DNA of 64,000 nucleotides from Novosphingobium sediminicola (GTDB lineage: Bacteria > Pseudomonadota > Alphaproteobacteria > Sphingomonadales > Sphingomonadaceae), in the NCBI RefSeq assembly GCF_014196525.1, contig NZ_JACIDX010000003.1, forward strand, positions 310,001 through 374,000. The letters run 5' to 3'. Position numbers and translations under genes: made by a program. Positions 1 through 8,833 of this stretch are shown here, in pieces. The notes under the pieces are model-generated. The model was not told the DNA's origin, did not search any database, and saw only the letters and a list, made by a program, of their open reading frames with translations. Within the stretch, counting starts at the first letter, position 1, and every line of letters starts with the position of its first letter.

Positions 1-880
1 CGATCTTCTTGCCGCTCCACACCCAGAGCGGCATCGAGAGCGCGGTGACAATATTCTGCACCGAGGTCAGCAGGATCTGTCCGCCATAGCCCACGCCCAG
101 CACGTTGAGCAGGAAAAGCAGCCCGCAAGACCCGATGCTGGCAAAGGCGAGGAATTGAAACACCTTGGCGCCCAGCAAGAGCATATAGGGCCGGTTGCGC
201 CCCATCAGCGCGATCTGGCGGGGCAGGGAAAGGGGCGGCGGGGCGTCGGCATGGGCCTCCTCGGCATGGGTGGCGGGGACCGAGAGCACCGTGGCCGTCA
301 TCGCGCCAAAGATGACCAGCGCCATCACCAGCCCCATCGTGGCATAGGCCGGGCCGCCCGCGCCGCCCGCCTTGATGATCGCCGCCGTGCCCGCCGTGGC
401 CAGCATTTGCCCGATCGAGACAAACACCGTGCGGAAGGAGAGCAGGCGGGTTCTTTCGGCAAACCCTTCCGTCAATTCGGCGGGCAGCGCCATATAGGGC
501 ACGGCAAACAGCGAATAGGCGGTGGAATAGATCACCTGCGCCGCGATCATATAGGCGATCAGCGCGCCTTGCCCCAGCGCGGGCGGGGCAAACAGCATCA
601 GGAACGAGGCCGCCGACAGAAATGCCCCCGCCAGCATGAACGGGCGGCGGCGGCCCCATTTGCTGCGGCTTTTATCGCTCATCGAACCGATGATCATATC
701 GACCACCGCATCATAGAGCTTGGCCCCCATCATCAGATAGCCCGCGATTTCGGGCGATTGGCCCAGAACCGTGGTCATGAAGGCGGGGTAATAGGCGGTG
801 ACCGCATTGAGCATGATCGACACGCCCACCGTGCCGATGCCAAAGCCAAGGCAGGTTTTCATGGGAAGGCGCGCGCTCAT
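1..880 (-). CDS. GPH-type MFS permease, C-terminus cut by window edge
   Basis: This is the N-terminal 293 residues of a sodium/proton:solute symporter of the glycoside-pentoside-hexuronide (MelB-like) group, an inner-membrane permease. The translation from ATG 880 runs open to base 1. It shows repeated hydrophobic helices and the family signature near residue 60, AKLYDAVVDMIIGSMSDKS followed by RWGRRRPF. The start is set by a 4-base ATGA overlap with the stop of the hydrolase gene upstream of it, so the two are probably co-transcribed. It resembles the permease half of the fusion protein at 52228-54108. The transported compound is unknown. Confidence 0.85.
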   Translation of the reverse strand, partial: MSARLPMKTCLGFGIGTVGVSIMLNAVTAYYPAFMTTVLGQSPEIAGYLMMGAKLYDAVVDMIIGSMSDKSRSKWGRRRPFMLAGAFLSAASFLMLFAPPALGQGALIAYMIAAQVIYSTAYSLFAVPYMALPAELTEGFAERTRLLSFRTVFVSIGQMLATAGTAAIIKAGGAGGPAYATMGLVMALVIFGAMTATVLSVPATHAEEAHADAPPPLSLPRQIALMGRNRPYMLLLGAKVFQFLAFASIGSCGLLFLLNVLGVGYGGQILLTSVQNIVTALSMPLWVWSGKKI

Positions 881-1746
881 GCTTCTGCTCCCTTCAGAAA
901 GGCAAGGATTGCGGCGGCTTTGGCCGCGTCTCCGGGGGGCAGGGCGGCGGCGCGGCCATCGGGCAATATCTCCAGCGCGCGCGCCACCGAAGCGTTAAGC
1001 AGCGCCAGTTCGGTTTCCGGCTTGAGCAAGAGCGTGGGCGCGGCGACCGATGCCATCCGGTCAAAGGCGCGATATTGAAACGCCGCGATATAGGGCAGCG
1101 AATAGGTGTCCCATGATTTGAGCACGTCCAGCGTGATGCGGTGCAGGATGTCGGGCGGGGGCATGGGCACGGACAGGCGATGGCCTGCGTCCTGCATGAA
1201 ATGGGGAAAGAACAGCGCCTGATCGCGGCAGAAGTTGAAGGCCCAGATCAGATGGCGGCCATAGGCGTCGGGTTCAACGCGCGGCGCGTAATGTTCGATC
1301 ACCGCCTCGCGCAATTCGTCACCATATTCGGTGATGCCGTCCAGCACCACGCGGCGCACCCGTTCGGGATGGGCCGCCGCCATTTCGCAGGCGATGCGCG
1401 CGCCGGTATGGGTGCCGTAGACATCGACTTTGTCGATGCCCAGCGCATCCATCATCCGCACCATCGACCCGGCGAAATAGGCGATATCGGGATGGTCGGA
1501 CGCGGGGGCGGCGCTGTCGCCGTTGCCCAGCGTGTCGGGGGCCAGGATCGGCCCCTCATGCCCCGCCGCGCGCAGCGCCCGCATCAAAGGCTGGCTGAAC
1601 CACCCCGAGGCGGGCGAGGCATGGAGCAGCAGCAGCGGCGTGCCGCTCCCCTCCATCCGGCGCAGGTGGATCTGTCCTTCATCGATGGTGACGAAGGCTC
1701 TGGTGATAATGGGGGGGGTGATGACGGGGGGATCGATCAGGCTCAT
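877..1746 (-). CDS. alpha/beta hydrolase with His at the nucleophile position
   Basis: A 289-residue alpha/beta-hydrolase-fold protein, probably cytoplasmic. The oxyanion-side motif LLLHASPASGW and the strand-turn APDTLGNGD are clear. The nucleophile elbow reads YGTHTGA, so the usual Ser/Cys/Asp of G-x-Nu-x-G is His. The C-terminal part also lacks an obvious catalytic His. It shares FCRDQ-x-LFFP (near residue 180) with the protein at 24780-25631, so the two are paralogs. An in-frame start 90 bases upstream exists, but ATG 1746 gives a normal hydrolase N-terminus. It overlaps the permease gene by four bases. Substrate unknown; a lyase or non-hydrolytic role is possible. Confidence 0.85.
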   Translation of the reverse strand: MSLIDPPVITPPIITRAFVTIDEGQIHLRRMEGSGTPLLLLHASPASGWFSQPLMRALRAAGHEGPILAPDTLGNGDSAAPASDHPDIAYFAGSMVRMMDALGIDKVDVYGTHTGARIACEMAAAHPERVRRVVLDGITEYGDELREAVIEHYAPRVEPDAYGRHLIWAFNFCRDQALFFPHFMQDAGHRLSVPMPPPDILHRITLDVLKSWDTYSLPYIAAFQYRAFDRMASVAAPTLLLKPETELALLNASVARALEILPDGRAAALPPGDAAKAAAILAFLKGAEA

Positions 1747-1797
1747 GGACAGCGAAGCTAACCCGGCATGGCCTGCGCACTTGTCGCATCCTGACCT

Positions 1798-1814
1798 TAT
1801 CCAGCAGGCGGATA
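1798..1814. promoter_or_regulatory. candidate operator, TATCC-N7-GGATA
   Basis: The 17-mer TATCCAGCAGGCGGATA is a perfect 5+5 inverted repeat with a 7-base spacer. It lies midway in the divergent gap between the hydrolase (start 1746) and the M24 gene (start 1866), about 60 bp from each. It is one of 13 similar sites in this window, so it probably binds a shared regulator. Confidence 0.6.
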
Positions 1815-1865
1815 GAAGCCTTTTGTCTGAGGGCATAGCCGCTTTGGCATGGTCAATTTACGGGC

Positions 1866-3152
1866 ATGTTACAAAGCGACGCCTCCGATAATGTCCTGCT
1901 GGACGGGTTGAACGCCGCCGGGCCGATCAATCTGGCCGAGGCCTTTGCCGTGATGGAGCGCTGGGGGCTGGACGCGCTGGTCTGCGCCCAGCCGGTCAAT
2001 GTGTTTCACGCGCTGGGCCATTGGCCCCAGATCGGGCGGACGCGCATCGGCCAACCCGCCGGGACCTTCGCCATCCTCTCGCGCAGGCAGATCGATAGGC
2101 CGGTGTTGGTCACCAGCCGGTTTCTGCATTTCTATACCTATGCCGATGGGCGCGGGCCGGTCGATGCCTTCCTCTATGACGATCTGAGCGATGGCGAGAA
2201 TCTGGGACAGAATGGGGATTTTCCGCTTTGCCCGGATCGGGGACTCGCGCCTTTGTCGGCCATGGAGCAGCACCGCTTTGCCATCAGCGCGGCGGCTTTG
2301 AAGCACCGCGCTGCCTATCGTCATGCGGGCGGGGCGCTGGTGGCGGCGCTGCGCGAGATGGGCGCGTGGGGTGGGCGGATCGGCTGGGACGATGCGCTGG
2401 TGGCGGGTGTCCTGGCGCGCCATGGGCATGAAGGCGACAGCATCGCGGCGGACAATGCCATGCGCGAGATCCGCCTGATCAAATCGCCGCTGGAAATCGC
2501 GCTGATGCAGCGCGCCGCCCGCGCCAATGTCGAGGCGTTACAGGCAGTGGCGCGGGGCGCGCGGGCAGGGGCCTCCTACCGCGATCTCCACGCCCTGTTC
2601 CGCGCGGAAACGGCGGCGCGGGGCAATACGGCGGTGTTCCTCAACGTCGACCGTTCATCCTCCGAGGCCAGCCCGCATCGCATTGCCGATGGACAGGCGC
2701 TGTTCCTCGATGCGGTCAGCCATTTTCAGAACTATCACGGCGATTTCGCGCGTACGGTCTTTGTGGGCGAACCCACACGCGCCGCCGCTCGCGCAGCGGA
2801 CGCCGCCGCCTTTGCCTGGCAGGCCGTGCGTGAAGAGATCAGGCCGGGCCTGCGCTTTTCCGACATCGTGCGGATCGGACAGGATGCGCTCAAACGCGGC
2901 GGCTTTGATGTTCAGGTCGGCTTTGGCCCGCATTCCTGCGGCCTCGCGCATACGGACGAGCCGGGCGAGGATGCGGGCGGCTTTTGGCGCAAGCCCGATC
3001 TGATGCTGCGCCCCGGCATGGTGATTTCGGTCGATTGCCCGGTGCTCGATTCGGGCCTTGGCGGCTCGGCCCATTGCGAAGACCTCGTCCTCATCACGCC
3101 AGACGGCTGTGAAACCATCCATTCCTCTCCTCCAGCGGTGATTGTCGTATGA
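1866..3152 (+). CDS. M24 family peptidase-like (creatinase/Xaa-Pro dipeptidase fold)
   Basis: A 428-residue protein with the creatinase N-terminal domain (about residues 25-180) and the pita-bread M24 catalytic domain (about 200-420). Visible metal-site residues are Asp in LFLDAVSHF, Asp in YHGDFARTVF, His in GPHSCGLAHTDEP and the final Glu in HCEDLVL. The Glu normally found before Pro in GMVxxxEP is Asp here (SVDCPV). Family members cleave X-Pro dipeptides or, like creatinase, act metal-free on C-N bonds. It is first in a plus-strand operon and overlaps the next LLM gene by ATGA. It is paralogous to 36420-37601, which also sits beside LLM and permease genes. No good ribosome site precedes ATG 1866. 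Confidence 0.85.
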   Translation: MLQSDASDNVLLDGLNAAGPINLAEAFAVMERWGLDALVCAQPVNVFHALGHWPQIGRTRIGQPAGTFAILSRRQIDRPVLVTSRFLHFYTYADGRGPVDAFLYDDLSDGENLGQNGDFPLCPDRGLAPLSAMEQHRFAISAAALKHRAAYRHAGGALVAALREMGAWGGRIGWDDALVAGVLARHGHEGDSIAADNAMREIRLIKSPLEIALMQRAARANVEALQAVARGARAGASYRDLHALFRAETAARGNTAVFLNVDRSSSEASPHRIADGQALFLDAVSHFQNYHGDFARTVFVGEPTRAAARAADAAAFAWQAVREEIRPGLRFSDIVRIGQDALKRGGFDVQVGFGPHSCGLAHTDEPGEDAGGFWRKPDLMLRPGMVISVDCPVLDSGLGGSAHCEDLVLITPDGCETIHSSPPAVIVV

Positions 3153-3985
3153 CCAGAAGCTTTATCCTTTCCGCCGGCATTGGCGATCCGGCGCTGGCCG
3201 ATCCGGCCATGGCCGCGCAATTCGTGATCGCGGCTGAGGCGGCGGGCGTCGATCTGCTGTTGCTGGGCCGCCATGACAGTCTGCTTTTTGATCCGCAGGT
3301 GATTGCCGCATGGGCCGCGCCGCGCGTGTCGCGGCTGGGGCTGGTGCCGCTGGTGTCCAGTCGGATCGCGCATCCCTTTCATGTGGCGCGCTCGCTTTCG
3401 GCGGTCGATTATCTTTCGGGCGGGCTGCTCGGCTGGTGCCCGGTGGCGCAGGGGGGCAGCGCGGCGCAACTGGCCGATCTGGTGCGGGCAACGCGCGCGC
3501 TCTGGGATGGCTGGGATGATGATTGCCTGATCATCGACAAGGAGAGCGGGCGCTATCTGGATACGACAAAGGTGCGTCCCAGCAACTATGTCGGCACCCA
3601 TTATGCGGTGCGCGGCCCGGTCAACGCCATGCGTCCGAAACAGGGGCATCCGCTGCTGGTCTGCGATGCCGCCTCGCCCTTTGCAGCACCCGGCATTGAT
3701 GTGGTGATCGCCGCCGAGGGGCAGGCTTTCCCCGCCGCCGCGCGCCGTCTGCTGCGGGTCGATCCGGACGTGGATATTGCCGCCATGGCCGTGCGGTTTG
3801 CGGCGGGTGAGATCGACGGGCTGCATGTCGATCTGACCAATCCCGTTGTCGAACTGGCCCGCATCGGCAAGGCCCTTGCCCCGATTACGCAGGGTCGCCC
3901 TTCGTCGGGCACTTTGCGCGAGAGGCTGGGCCTGCCGCTGGCATCGCCGCCCACCGCGCGCAACATTCATGAGGAGATTGCCTGA
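3149..3985 (+). CDS. short LLM-class flavin-dependent oxidoreductase
   Basis: A 278-residue bacterial-luciferase-like (TIM barrel) flavoprotein, far shorter than the roughly 400-450 residues of the NtaA/DszA group. The core signature is present as SSRIAHPFHVARSLSAVDYL then SGGLLGW (about residues 70-95), and an NTA-type stretch reading KQGHPLLV near 168. The later barrel strands and C-terminal helices look compacted. It overlaps the upstream M24 gene (ATGA) and the downstream LLM gene (TGATG), so it may form a heteromer with that full-length protein. The reading frame is intact and ends normally, so I do not call it a pseudogene. Confidence 0.75.
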   Translation: MTRSFILSAGIGDPALADPAMAAQFVIAAEAAGVDLLLLGRHDSLLFDPQVIAAWAAPRVSRLGLVPLVSSRIAHPFHVARSLSAVDYLSGGLLGWCPVAQGGSAAQLADLVRATRALWDGWDDDCLIIDKESGRYLDTTKVRPSNYVGTHYAVRGPVNAMRPKQGHPLLVCDAASPFAAPGIDVVIAAEGQAFPAAARRLLRVDPDVDIAAMAVRFAAGEIDGLHVDLTNPVVELARIGKALAPITQGRPSSGTLRERLGLPLASPPTARNIHEEIA

Positions 3986-5214
3986 TGCCCCGTCCGATCC
4001 ATCTCTGGGCCTTTCTTCAGGGCATCGGCCATTATCCCAGCGGATGGCGCCATCCCGGCGCCGAGCCGGAGGGCGTGTTCACCATGGATTATTACGCTCG
4101 CGTCGGGCGTCTGGTGGAAAAGGGCCGGTTTGACGCCATCGTCTTTGGCGATCAGTTGCAATCGCGCGGGGTGCGCGGGCGCACGCCCGAACATCTGGCC
4201 ATGCCCACGCTTGATCCCATGGCGCTGCTTTCTGCCATCGCCTCGGTCACGCAGCATGTCGGGCTGGTGAACACGCTGTCCACCACCTATTGGTCGCCCG
4301 AAGGCTTGGCCGAGCGTTTCGCCACGATGGACCGGATGAGCGGCGGGCGCGCCGGGTGGAACATTGTCACCACCGCGCATCCCGACACCGCCCCCAATTT
4401 CGGCGATGAGGAACTGCCCGAAAAGTCGCAGCGCTATAAGATGGCCGCCCAGACCGTGGCGCAGGCGCAGGACATCTGGCGCGAGCGCAATGCCGCGCTG
4501 GGGCCTTCGCCTCAGGCGCGTCCCGTCTTCGTTCAGGCCGGGCAATCGGGCGACGGGCGCGATTTTGCCGCCAGCATTGCCGAGGCGATCTTCTGTTCGG
4601 CCCCGACCATCGAGGAAGGCATCGCGTTCCGCAATGACATGCGCGCCCGCGTGGCGGCGGCGGGGCGCGATCCCGATGCGGTGCGGATCATGCCGGGCCT
4701 GTCCTTCATCCTGGCCGAAACCGAGGCCGCCGCGATTGCCAAGGATCAGGCGATCCTCGATCTGGCCGACGAGGCGCTGTGCATCGAATATCTCTCCGAA
4801 TCGCTCAATTGCGATCTGACCGGATTTGATCCGGCCGGGCCGATCCCGGTCGATCACATTCTGAGCCAGACCTGTTTCCCCAAGGCCGACATCGGCCGCG
4901 CGCTGGAAAAGCCTGCTGCGATTGGCCTGCCTTTGGGCAAATTCGCTTCGGGCTATGTGCGCACGCCACGCGGGCATAATGTGTTTCGCGGCACGGCATC
5001 GCAACTGGCCAATATGATGATCCAGTGGGTCGATGCCGGGGCCTGCGACGGCTTTACCCTGCAACCGGCCTATATGCCGGGCGAACTGGAAATCTTTGTC
5101 GAGGAAGTGGTGCCGATCCTGCAGGCGGCGGGGGCGCTGCGGATGGATTATCCGGGCAGCACGCTGCGCGAAACGATGGGCCTGCCGCGCTGGCCTGCGG
5201 ATATGGCGGCGTGA
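3985..5214 (+). CDS. LLM-class flavin-dependent monooxygenase, NtaA/SnaA/DszA type
   Basis: A 409-residue FMN-dependent monooxygenase of the nitrilotriacetate/dibenzothiophene-sulfone monooxygenase family. These two-component enzymes use FMNH2 from a separate reductase to oxidise C-N or C-S compounds. The hallmark reads STTYWSPEGLAERFATMDRM then SGGRAGWNIVTT (about residues 95-130), and the C-terminal GFTLQPAYMPGELEIFVEEV is typical. The start is the ATG in TGATG shared with the preceding gene's stop. No flavin reductase gene lies in this window. Substrate unknown. Confidence 0.88.
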   Translation: MPRPIHLWAFLQGIGHYPSGWRHPGAEPEGVFTMDYYARVGRLVEKGRFDAIVFGDQLQSRGVRGRTPEHLAMPTLDPMALLSAIASVTQHVGLVNTLSTTYWSPEGLAERFATMDRMSGGRAGWNIVTTAHPDTAPNFGDEELPEKSQRYKMAAQTVAQAQDIWRERNAALGPSPQARPVFVQAGQSGDGRDFAASIAEAIFCSAPTIEEGIAFRNDMRARVAAAGRDPDAVRIMPGLSFILAETEAAAIAKDQAILDLADEALCIEYLSESLNCDLTGFDPAGPIPVDHILSQTCFPKADIGRALEKPAAIGLPLGKFASGYVRTPRGHNVFRGTASQLANMMIQWVDAGACDGFTLQPAYMPGELEIFVEEVVPILQAAGALRMDYPGSTLRETMGLPRWPADMAA

Positions 5215-6161
5215 TCGGGGGGCTGGCGGCGCTGATGCTGATGGCGGGCGCCGCGCCCGCCGTCGAAACGCCCAATGTGCATACCGACCGCGCCGCCGTT
5301 GTCGCGCGCTGGGCCAAGGCGCCCTCGCGTTTCGTGATGGTCGATGGCGTGCCCATCCATGTGCGCGAGGAAGGGCGCAAGGGCGCGCCTGTCGTGGTCC
5401 TGCTGCATGGCTCGATTGTGAACCTGCATGAATGGGATCTGGTCGTGCCCTTGCTGGCGCGCGACTATCGCGTCGTTCGCTTTGACTGGCCGCCCTATGG
5501 CCTGTCGGGGCCGGACCCCAAGGGCGTTTACACCACGCCGCGCGCTGCCGAACTGATGGATGGGCTGATGCGGCAATTGGGGCACGACCGCTTTGCGCTG
5601 GTGTCCACCAGCAACGGGGCCAATGTCGCGTTGGAATATAATCGGGCCTATCCGGGGCACGCTACGGCGATGGCCTTTTCCATCCTGCCGCTCGAACGCC
5701 CCAGCCAGACGCGCAAGATCGGCGCGCGGATGATGGAGCTGATCGCCGAACAGAAGGCCAGGACGCCGCAATGGCGCAGCCATGCCTTTTTCCGCGAGGT
5801 GTTGAAGGATACCACGCCGCCCACCTTCGAGCCGAAGGACTGGATGGTGGACAGTATTTTCGACGCCGACAATTTGCCGGGTGCTTACGCCAATCAGGCC
5901 GCGCTGCTGGCCGCCAATGTCGAATTGTTCAAGACCGATATTGTGAAGCGCGAGACCGAGGCCGTCACCGTGCCGGTGCTGCTGCAATGGTGCACCTATG
6001 ACACGGTGATCAGCCAGAGCGCGGCGCAATCCAAGGGGCGTTTCCCCAATACGCGGGTGGAATATATTGAATATCCCACGCTTGGGCATTTCCCCATGTG
6101 GGAAAATCCCAAGCTGTTCACCCGCGATCTGAAGGCCTTTCTCGACCGGGTCAGGGCCTGA
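5211..6161 (+). CDS. exported alpha/beta hydrolase
   Basis: A 316-residue alpha/beta hydrolase beginning at GTG 5211, which makes a GTGA overlap with the LLM stop. That start gives a leader of hydrophobic residues (IGGLAALMLMAGAAPAVE), so the enzyme is probably periplasmic. Motifs: oxyanion LLHGSIVNLHEW, nucleophile Ser in LVSTSNGA (the first Gly of the elbow is Ser), Asp in CTYDTVIS and catalytic His in TLGHFPMW. The triad looks complete, in contrast to the other hydrolases nearby. It is last in the operon and converges on the serine hydrolase gene with an 11-base tail overlap. Confidence 0.85.
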   Translation: MIGGLAALMLMAGAAPAVETPNVHTDRAAVVARWAKAPSRFVMVDGVPIHVREEGRKGAPVVVLLHGSIVNLHEWDLVVPLLARDYRVVRFDWPPYGLSGPDPKGVYTTPRAAELMDGLMRQLGHDRFALVSTSNGANVALEYNRAYPGHATAMAFSILPLERPSQTRKIGARMMELIAEQKARTPQWRSHAFFREVLKDTTPPTFEPKDWMVDSIFDADNLPGAYANQAALLAANVELFKTDIVKRETEAVTVPVLLQWCTYDTVISQSAAQSKGRFPNTRVEYIEYPTLGHFPMWENPKLFTRDLKAFLDRVRA

Positions 6162-7356
6162 TCGCCCGGATCAGCAGGTTGGGCAGATAGGCATTGTCCC
6201 ATTCCGCCTGTGTCGATGACGGCGCGGGCGGGGTGGCGCCGATGCGCAGCACGATCAGGTCATGCTTGGGCGAGACATAGACCACCTGATTGGAATTGCC
6301 GTCGAACAGGTAAAGATCGGGGTCGAGGTAGGGCTCGCTGTGCAGCACCTGCGGGCCCAATGTACCGGGAGCGCCAAACCCGCGCCGCTGATGATAGGGC
6401 CGGCCGATCCAGATACCCAGACCGAAATTGGGGTTCTGCGGCGTGCCTTTGCGCATTTGCGCCGTATAGCCTTTGGGCAACAACCGCTTGCCGCCCCACA
6501 CGCCATCGGCATGGATCAGCATTGCCATGCGCAGATATGCCTCGGCGGGCAGATAGGTGCAGCAGCCCGAATGGGCGAGGCCCCCTTCGCGGTCGACCCA
6601 GATGGTGCCCCCCGGCGCGCCGATTTTCGCCAGCACCTCGGCCCCGACAAATTCGCCATAGCGCCGCCCGGTGGCCCGCTCGATCACCAGCGCCACCAAG
6701 TCGGACGGGGCATTGGCATAGGCATAGCGCGTGCCCGGCTCTGCGATCATCGGATAGGTGTCGATAATCTCGCGCCCATGGTCAGTGGAGAGATAGGCGG
6801 TGTTGAGCGGATGGGCCGGATCAGGGCTGAACCCCTGATCGAGCATCCCCGAACGCATGTCGAGCAGATGGCGCACCAGAATGCGGCCCTTTTGCGTGCC
6901 CCGCAATTCGGGGATGATTTCGGACAGCGGCTGGTCCAGCCCCTTGATCCGCCCCAGCGCGATGGCGCGCCCCACGGCCAGCGCGGTGATCGGCTTGGAC
7001 AGCGATTTGGACAGCATCGGCGCCTGCGCATCCATGCCCGGCCCATACCAACTGTGGATCAGCGCGCCTTTGTGCCAGACCAGAAAGGCGCTGGACCGCA
7101 TCGCCGCGGCATAGGCATCGCCCTTGGCCAGAGCGGCGGGATCGATGGCGGCATCGGTGTGCGCCGTCATCACTCGCCATGCCTTGGCTCCGGACAGTTT
7201 TTCCAGCGGCGCATAAGGGAAATTGCCGGGATCTTTCAGGAATTGCGCGAATCGCTGCTGATAGACTGTCTCGTCCCCGGCAACGCCTCCGGCCATCGCA
7301 CTCGTGGCCAGAAATGCGCTCAGCGCCGCCATCGTGATCCTCTTTGCCCTTTGCAT
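6151..7356 (-). CDS. beta-lactamase-fold serine hydrolase, exported
   Basis: A 401-residue class C beta-lactamase/esterase-fold protein. ATG 7356 gives a signal peptide (RITMAALSAFLATSAMAG) and follows a GGGGAA ribosome site; an ATG six codons upstream is possible. The SxxK motif is SLSK in MLSKSLSKPITAL (near residue 125), and the Tyr motif is YAN in RYAYANAPSD. The family covers D,D-peptidases, esterases and 6-aminohexanoate-dimer hydrolases, so the bond cut is uncertain. It is transcribed alone and divergently from the FAD monooxygenase gene, with a weak operator-like site between them. Confidence 0.82.
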   Translation of the reverse strand: MQRAKRITMAALSAFLATSAMAGGVAGDETVYQQRFAQFLKDPGNFPYAPLEKLSGAKAWRVMTAHTDAAIDPAALAKGDAYAAAMRSSAFLVWHKGALIHSWYGPGMDAQAPMLSKSLSKPITALAVGRAIALGRIKGLDQPLSEIIPELRGTQKGRILVRHLLDMRSGMLDQGFSPDPAHPLNTAYLSTDHGREIIDTYPMIAEPGTRYAYANAPSDLVALVIERATGRRYGEFVGAEVLAKIGAPGGTIWVDREGGLAHSGCCTYLPAEAYLRMAMLIHADGVWGGKRLLPKGYTAQMRKGTPQNPNFGLGIWIGRPYHQRRGFGAPGTLGPQVLHSEPYLDPDLYLFDGNSNQVVYVSPKHDLIVLRIGATPPAPSSTQAEWDNAYLPNLLIRAIRP

Positions 7357-7417
7357 GTCAACAATTCCCCGCATTCATGATGGTCCCGAAGTTTTTGCAA
7401 TCTGCCCATTGGTGCCG

Positions 7418-7431
7418 TGCATGCCTGTGCA
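7418..7431. repeat. TGCA boxes phased at 10 bp
   Basis: Two TGCA boxes occur exactly 10 bp apart (7418 and 7428) in the divergent promoter between 7356 and 7537. The same spacing recurs at 40713, 44654 and 55039, in other promoter regions of this window, usually gene-proximal to the 17-bp palindrome. It may be a second protein-binding site; the evidence is recurrence only. Confidence 0.35.
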
Positions 7432-7442
7432 GAGTGCGCCAA

Positions 7443-7459
7443 TCCCCACTGTGCGGATA
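7443..7459. promoter_or_regulatory. weak candidate operator
   Basis: TCCCC-ACTGTGC-GGATA matches the shared palindrome in all five right-arm bases and three of five left-arm bases. It lies 86-95 bp from both divergent starts (7356 minus, 7537 plus), the usual distance for this motif. Counted as a weak member. Confidence 0.35.
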
Positions 7460-7536
7460 ATTCCACCACATGCCGCATCACCGTGGGGCCAAGCGTCCAT
7501 ATCCCGTGCAAGTCCGAGGTTTGGAGTGCATGAGCT

Positions 7537-8742
7537 ATGACAGGGGTAGAACGGTGCCAGGTGGGGATTGTGGGTGCAGGCCCCGTTGGCACAGTAATGG
7601 CCACCCTGCTGGCCAAGGCCGGCTATGACGTGGTGGTGTTCGAGGCGGGGCTCGATTGCGCGCAGGATCTGCGCGCGTCCACGTTCCACCCTTCGACGCT
7701 GGAAATGCTGGATGATATCGGCATCACGCAATTGCTGCTCGATCGGGGGCTGAAGGCGCCGGTCTATCATTGGCGCGACCGCGCATCGGGCGAGGTGGTC
7801 GATTTCGACCTGTCGGAAATTTCCGATGTCACGCGCTATCCCTATCGCATCCAATGCGAACAATATCACCTCTCGCGCGGGCTGGCCGAAGGGCTGGAGC
7901 AATATCCCAATGCCAAGGTGCTGTTCGGCCATCGCCTGCTGACGCTGGAGCAGGACGATACGGGTGTGAACCTGTGCGTCGAAACGATGACCGATATCGT
8001 GCGCTATCGCTGCGATTATCTGATCGGGGCCGACGGTGCCAATTCGGTGGTGCGCAAATGGCTTGGCATCGAATTCGACGGCTTCACCTATCCCGAACGT
8101 TTCCTCACCCTGTCCACCAAGCTGGAGCTGGCCGATTATCTGCCCAATCTGGCCTATGTGAACTATGTGTCGGACCCGTCCGAATGGCTGGTGCTGCTGC
8201 GCGTGCCTTCGGTGTGGCGCGTGCTGGTGCCGACCGATGCTTCGCTGGGCGATGATTATCTGAAATCCGACGAGATCAAGGACGGCATTTTCCAGCGCCT
8301 TCTGGGCACGGACATGCATGTCGAAACCGGCCACCGCACACTCTATCGCGTGCACCAGCGCGTGGCCAAGAGCTTTGGCAACGGGCGCGTCTATCTGGCC
8401 GGGGATGCGGCGCATCTCAATAACCCGCTGGGCGGGTTCGGGATGAATTCGGGCGTGCATGACGCTTTCAACCTGTTTGAAAAGCTGGACCCGGTGCTCA
8501 AGGGCTCCAAGACTAACCAGAGCCTTGCGCTCTATGATCGCCAGCGCCGCACGGTAACGCACAGCTTTACCCAGCAGCAGACGATCGAGAACATGGCCTT
8601 TATCAAGGGCGGCGCTGACGAAGCGCACAAGCGCCGCCGTCAGGCGATGCTCGACCTGAAGGCCGATGACGACAAGCGCCGCGCCTATCTGATGCGACAG
8701 GCGATGTATGAAAGCCTCTCGCAGGCCGCAGCGGTCGAGTGA
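7537..8742 (+). CDS. FAD-dependent aromatic hydroxylase-like monooxygenase
   Basis: A 401-residue class A flavoprotein monooxygenase. The FAD-binding GxGxxG is VGIVGAGPVG at the N-terminus, the DG motif is LIGADGANSVVRK (about residue 165), and the GD motif is YLAGDAAHLNNPLGGFGMN (about 288). The family hydroxylates aromatic or heteroaromatic rings with NAD(P)H and O2. It lacks the C-terminal thioredoxin-like domain of the larger phenol-hydroxylase types. The isomerase-like gene follows 91 bp downstream, with a hairpin between. The arrangement recalls ring hydroxylation followed by later steps of a cleavage pathway, but no ring-cleavage enzyme is nearby. Confidence 0.85.
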   Translation: MTGVERCQVGIVGAGPVGTVMATLLAKAGYDVVVFEAGLDCAQDLRASTFHPSTLEMLDDIGITQLLLDRGLKAPVYHWRDRASGEVVDFDLSEISDVTRYPYRIQCEQYHLSRGLAEGLEQYPNAKVLFGHRLLTLEQDDTGVNLCVETMTDIVRYRCDYLIGADGANSVVRKWLGIEFDGFTYPERFLTLSTKLELADYLPNLAYVNYVSDPSEWLVLLRVPSVWRVLVPTDASLGDDYLKSDEIKDGIFQRLLGTDMHVETGHRTLYRVHQRVAKSFGNGRVYLAGDAAHLNNPLGGFGMNSGVHDAFNLFEKLDPVLKGSKTNQSLALYDRQRRTVTHSFTQQQTIENMAFIKGGADEAHKRRRQAMLDLKADDDKRRAYLMRQAMYESLSQAAAVE

Positions 8743-8748
8743 ATTTTC

Positions 8749-8779
8749 GGGCGGGGCGGTCAAACGCTCCGCCCTTCTT
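8749..8779 (+). terminator. hairpin after FAD monooxygenase gene
   Basis: A 10-bp stem (8749-8758 with 8765-8774, one G-U pair) and a 6-base loop are followed by a short T/C-rich tail, TTCTT. It may attenuate or terminate transcription before the isomerase-like gene. Confidence 0.5.
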
Positions 8780-8833
8780 CCATCCAAACTAGGCACGGTC
8801 CCCCGTCCTGCCTGTAACAAGGAGTATATTCGC

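Noticed and set aside
3149-3985. Pseudogene of an LLM monooxygenase
   Set aside because: Short, but the frame is intact, overlaps both neighbours in coupled fashion and keeps the LLM core motif.
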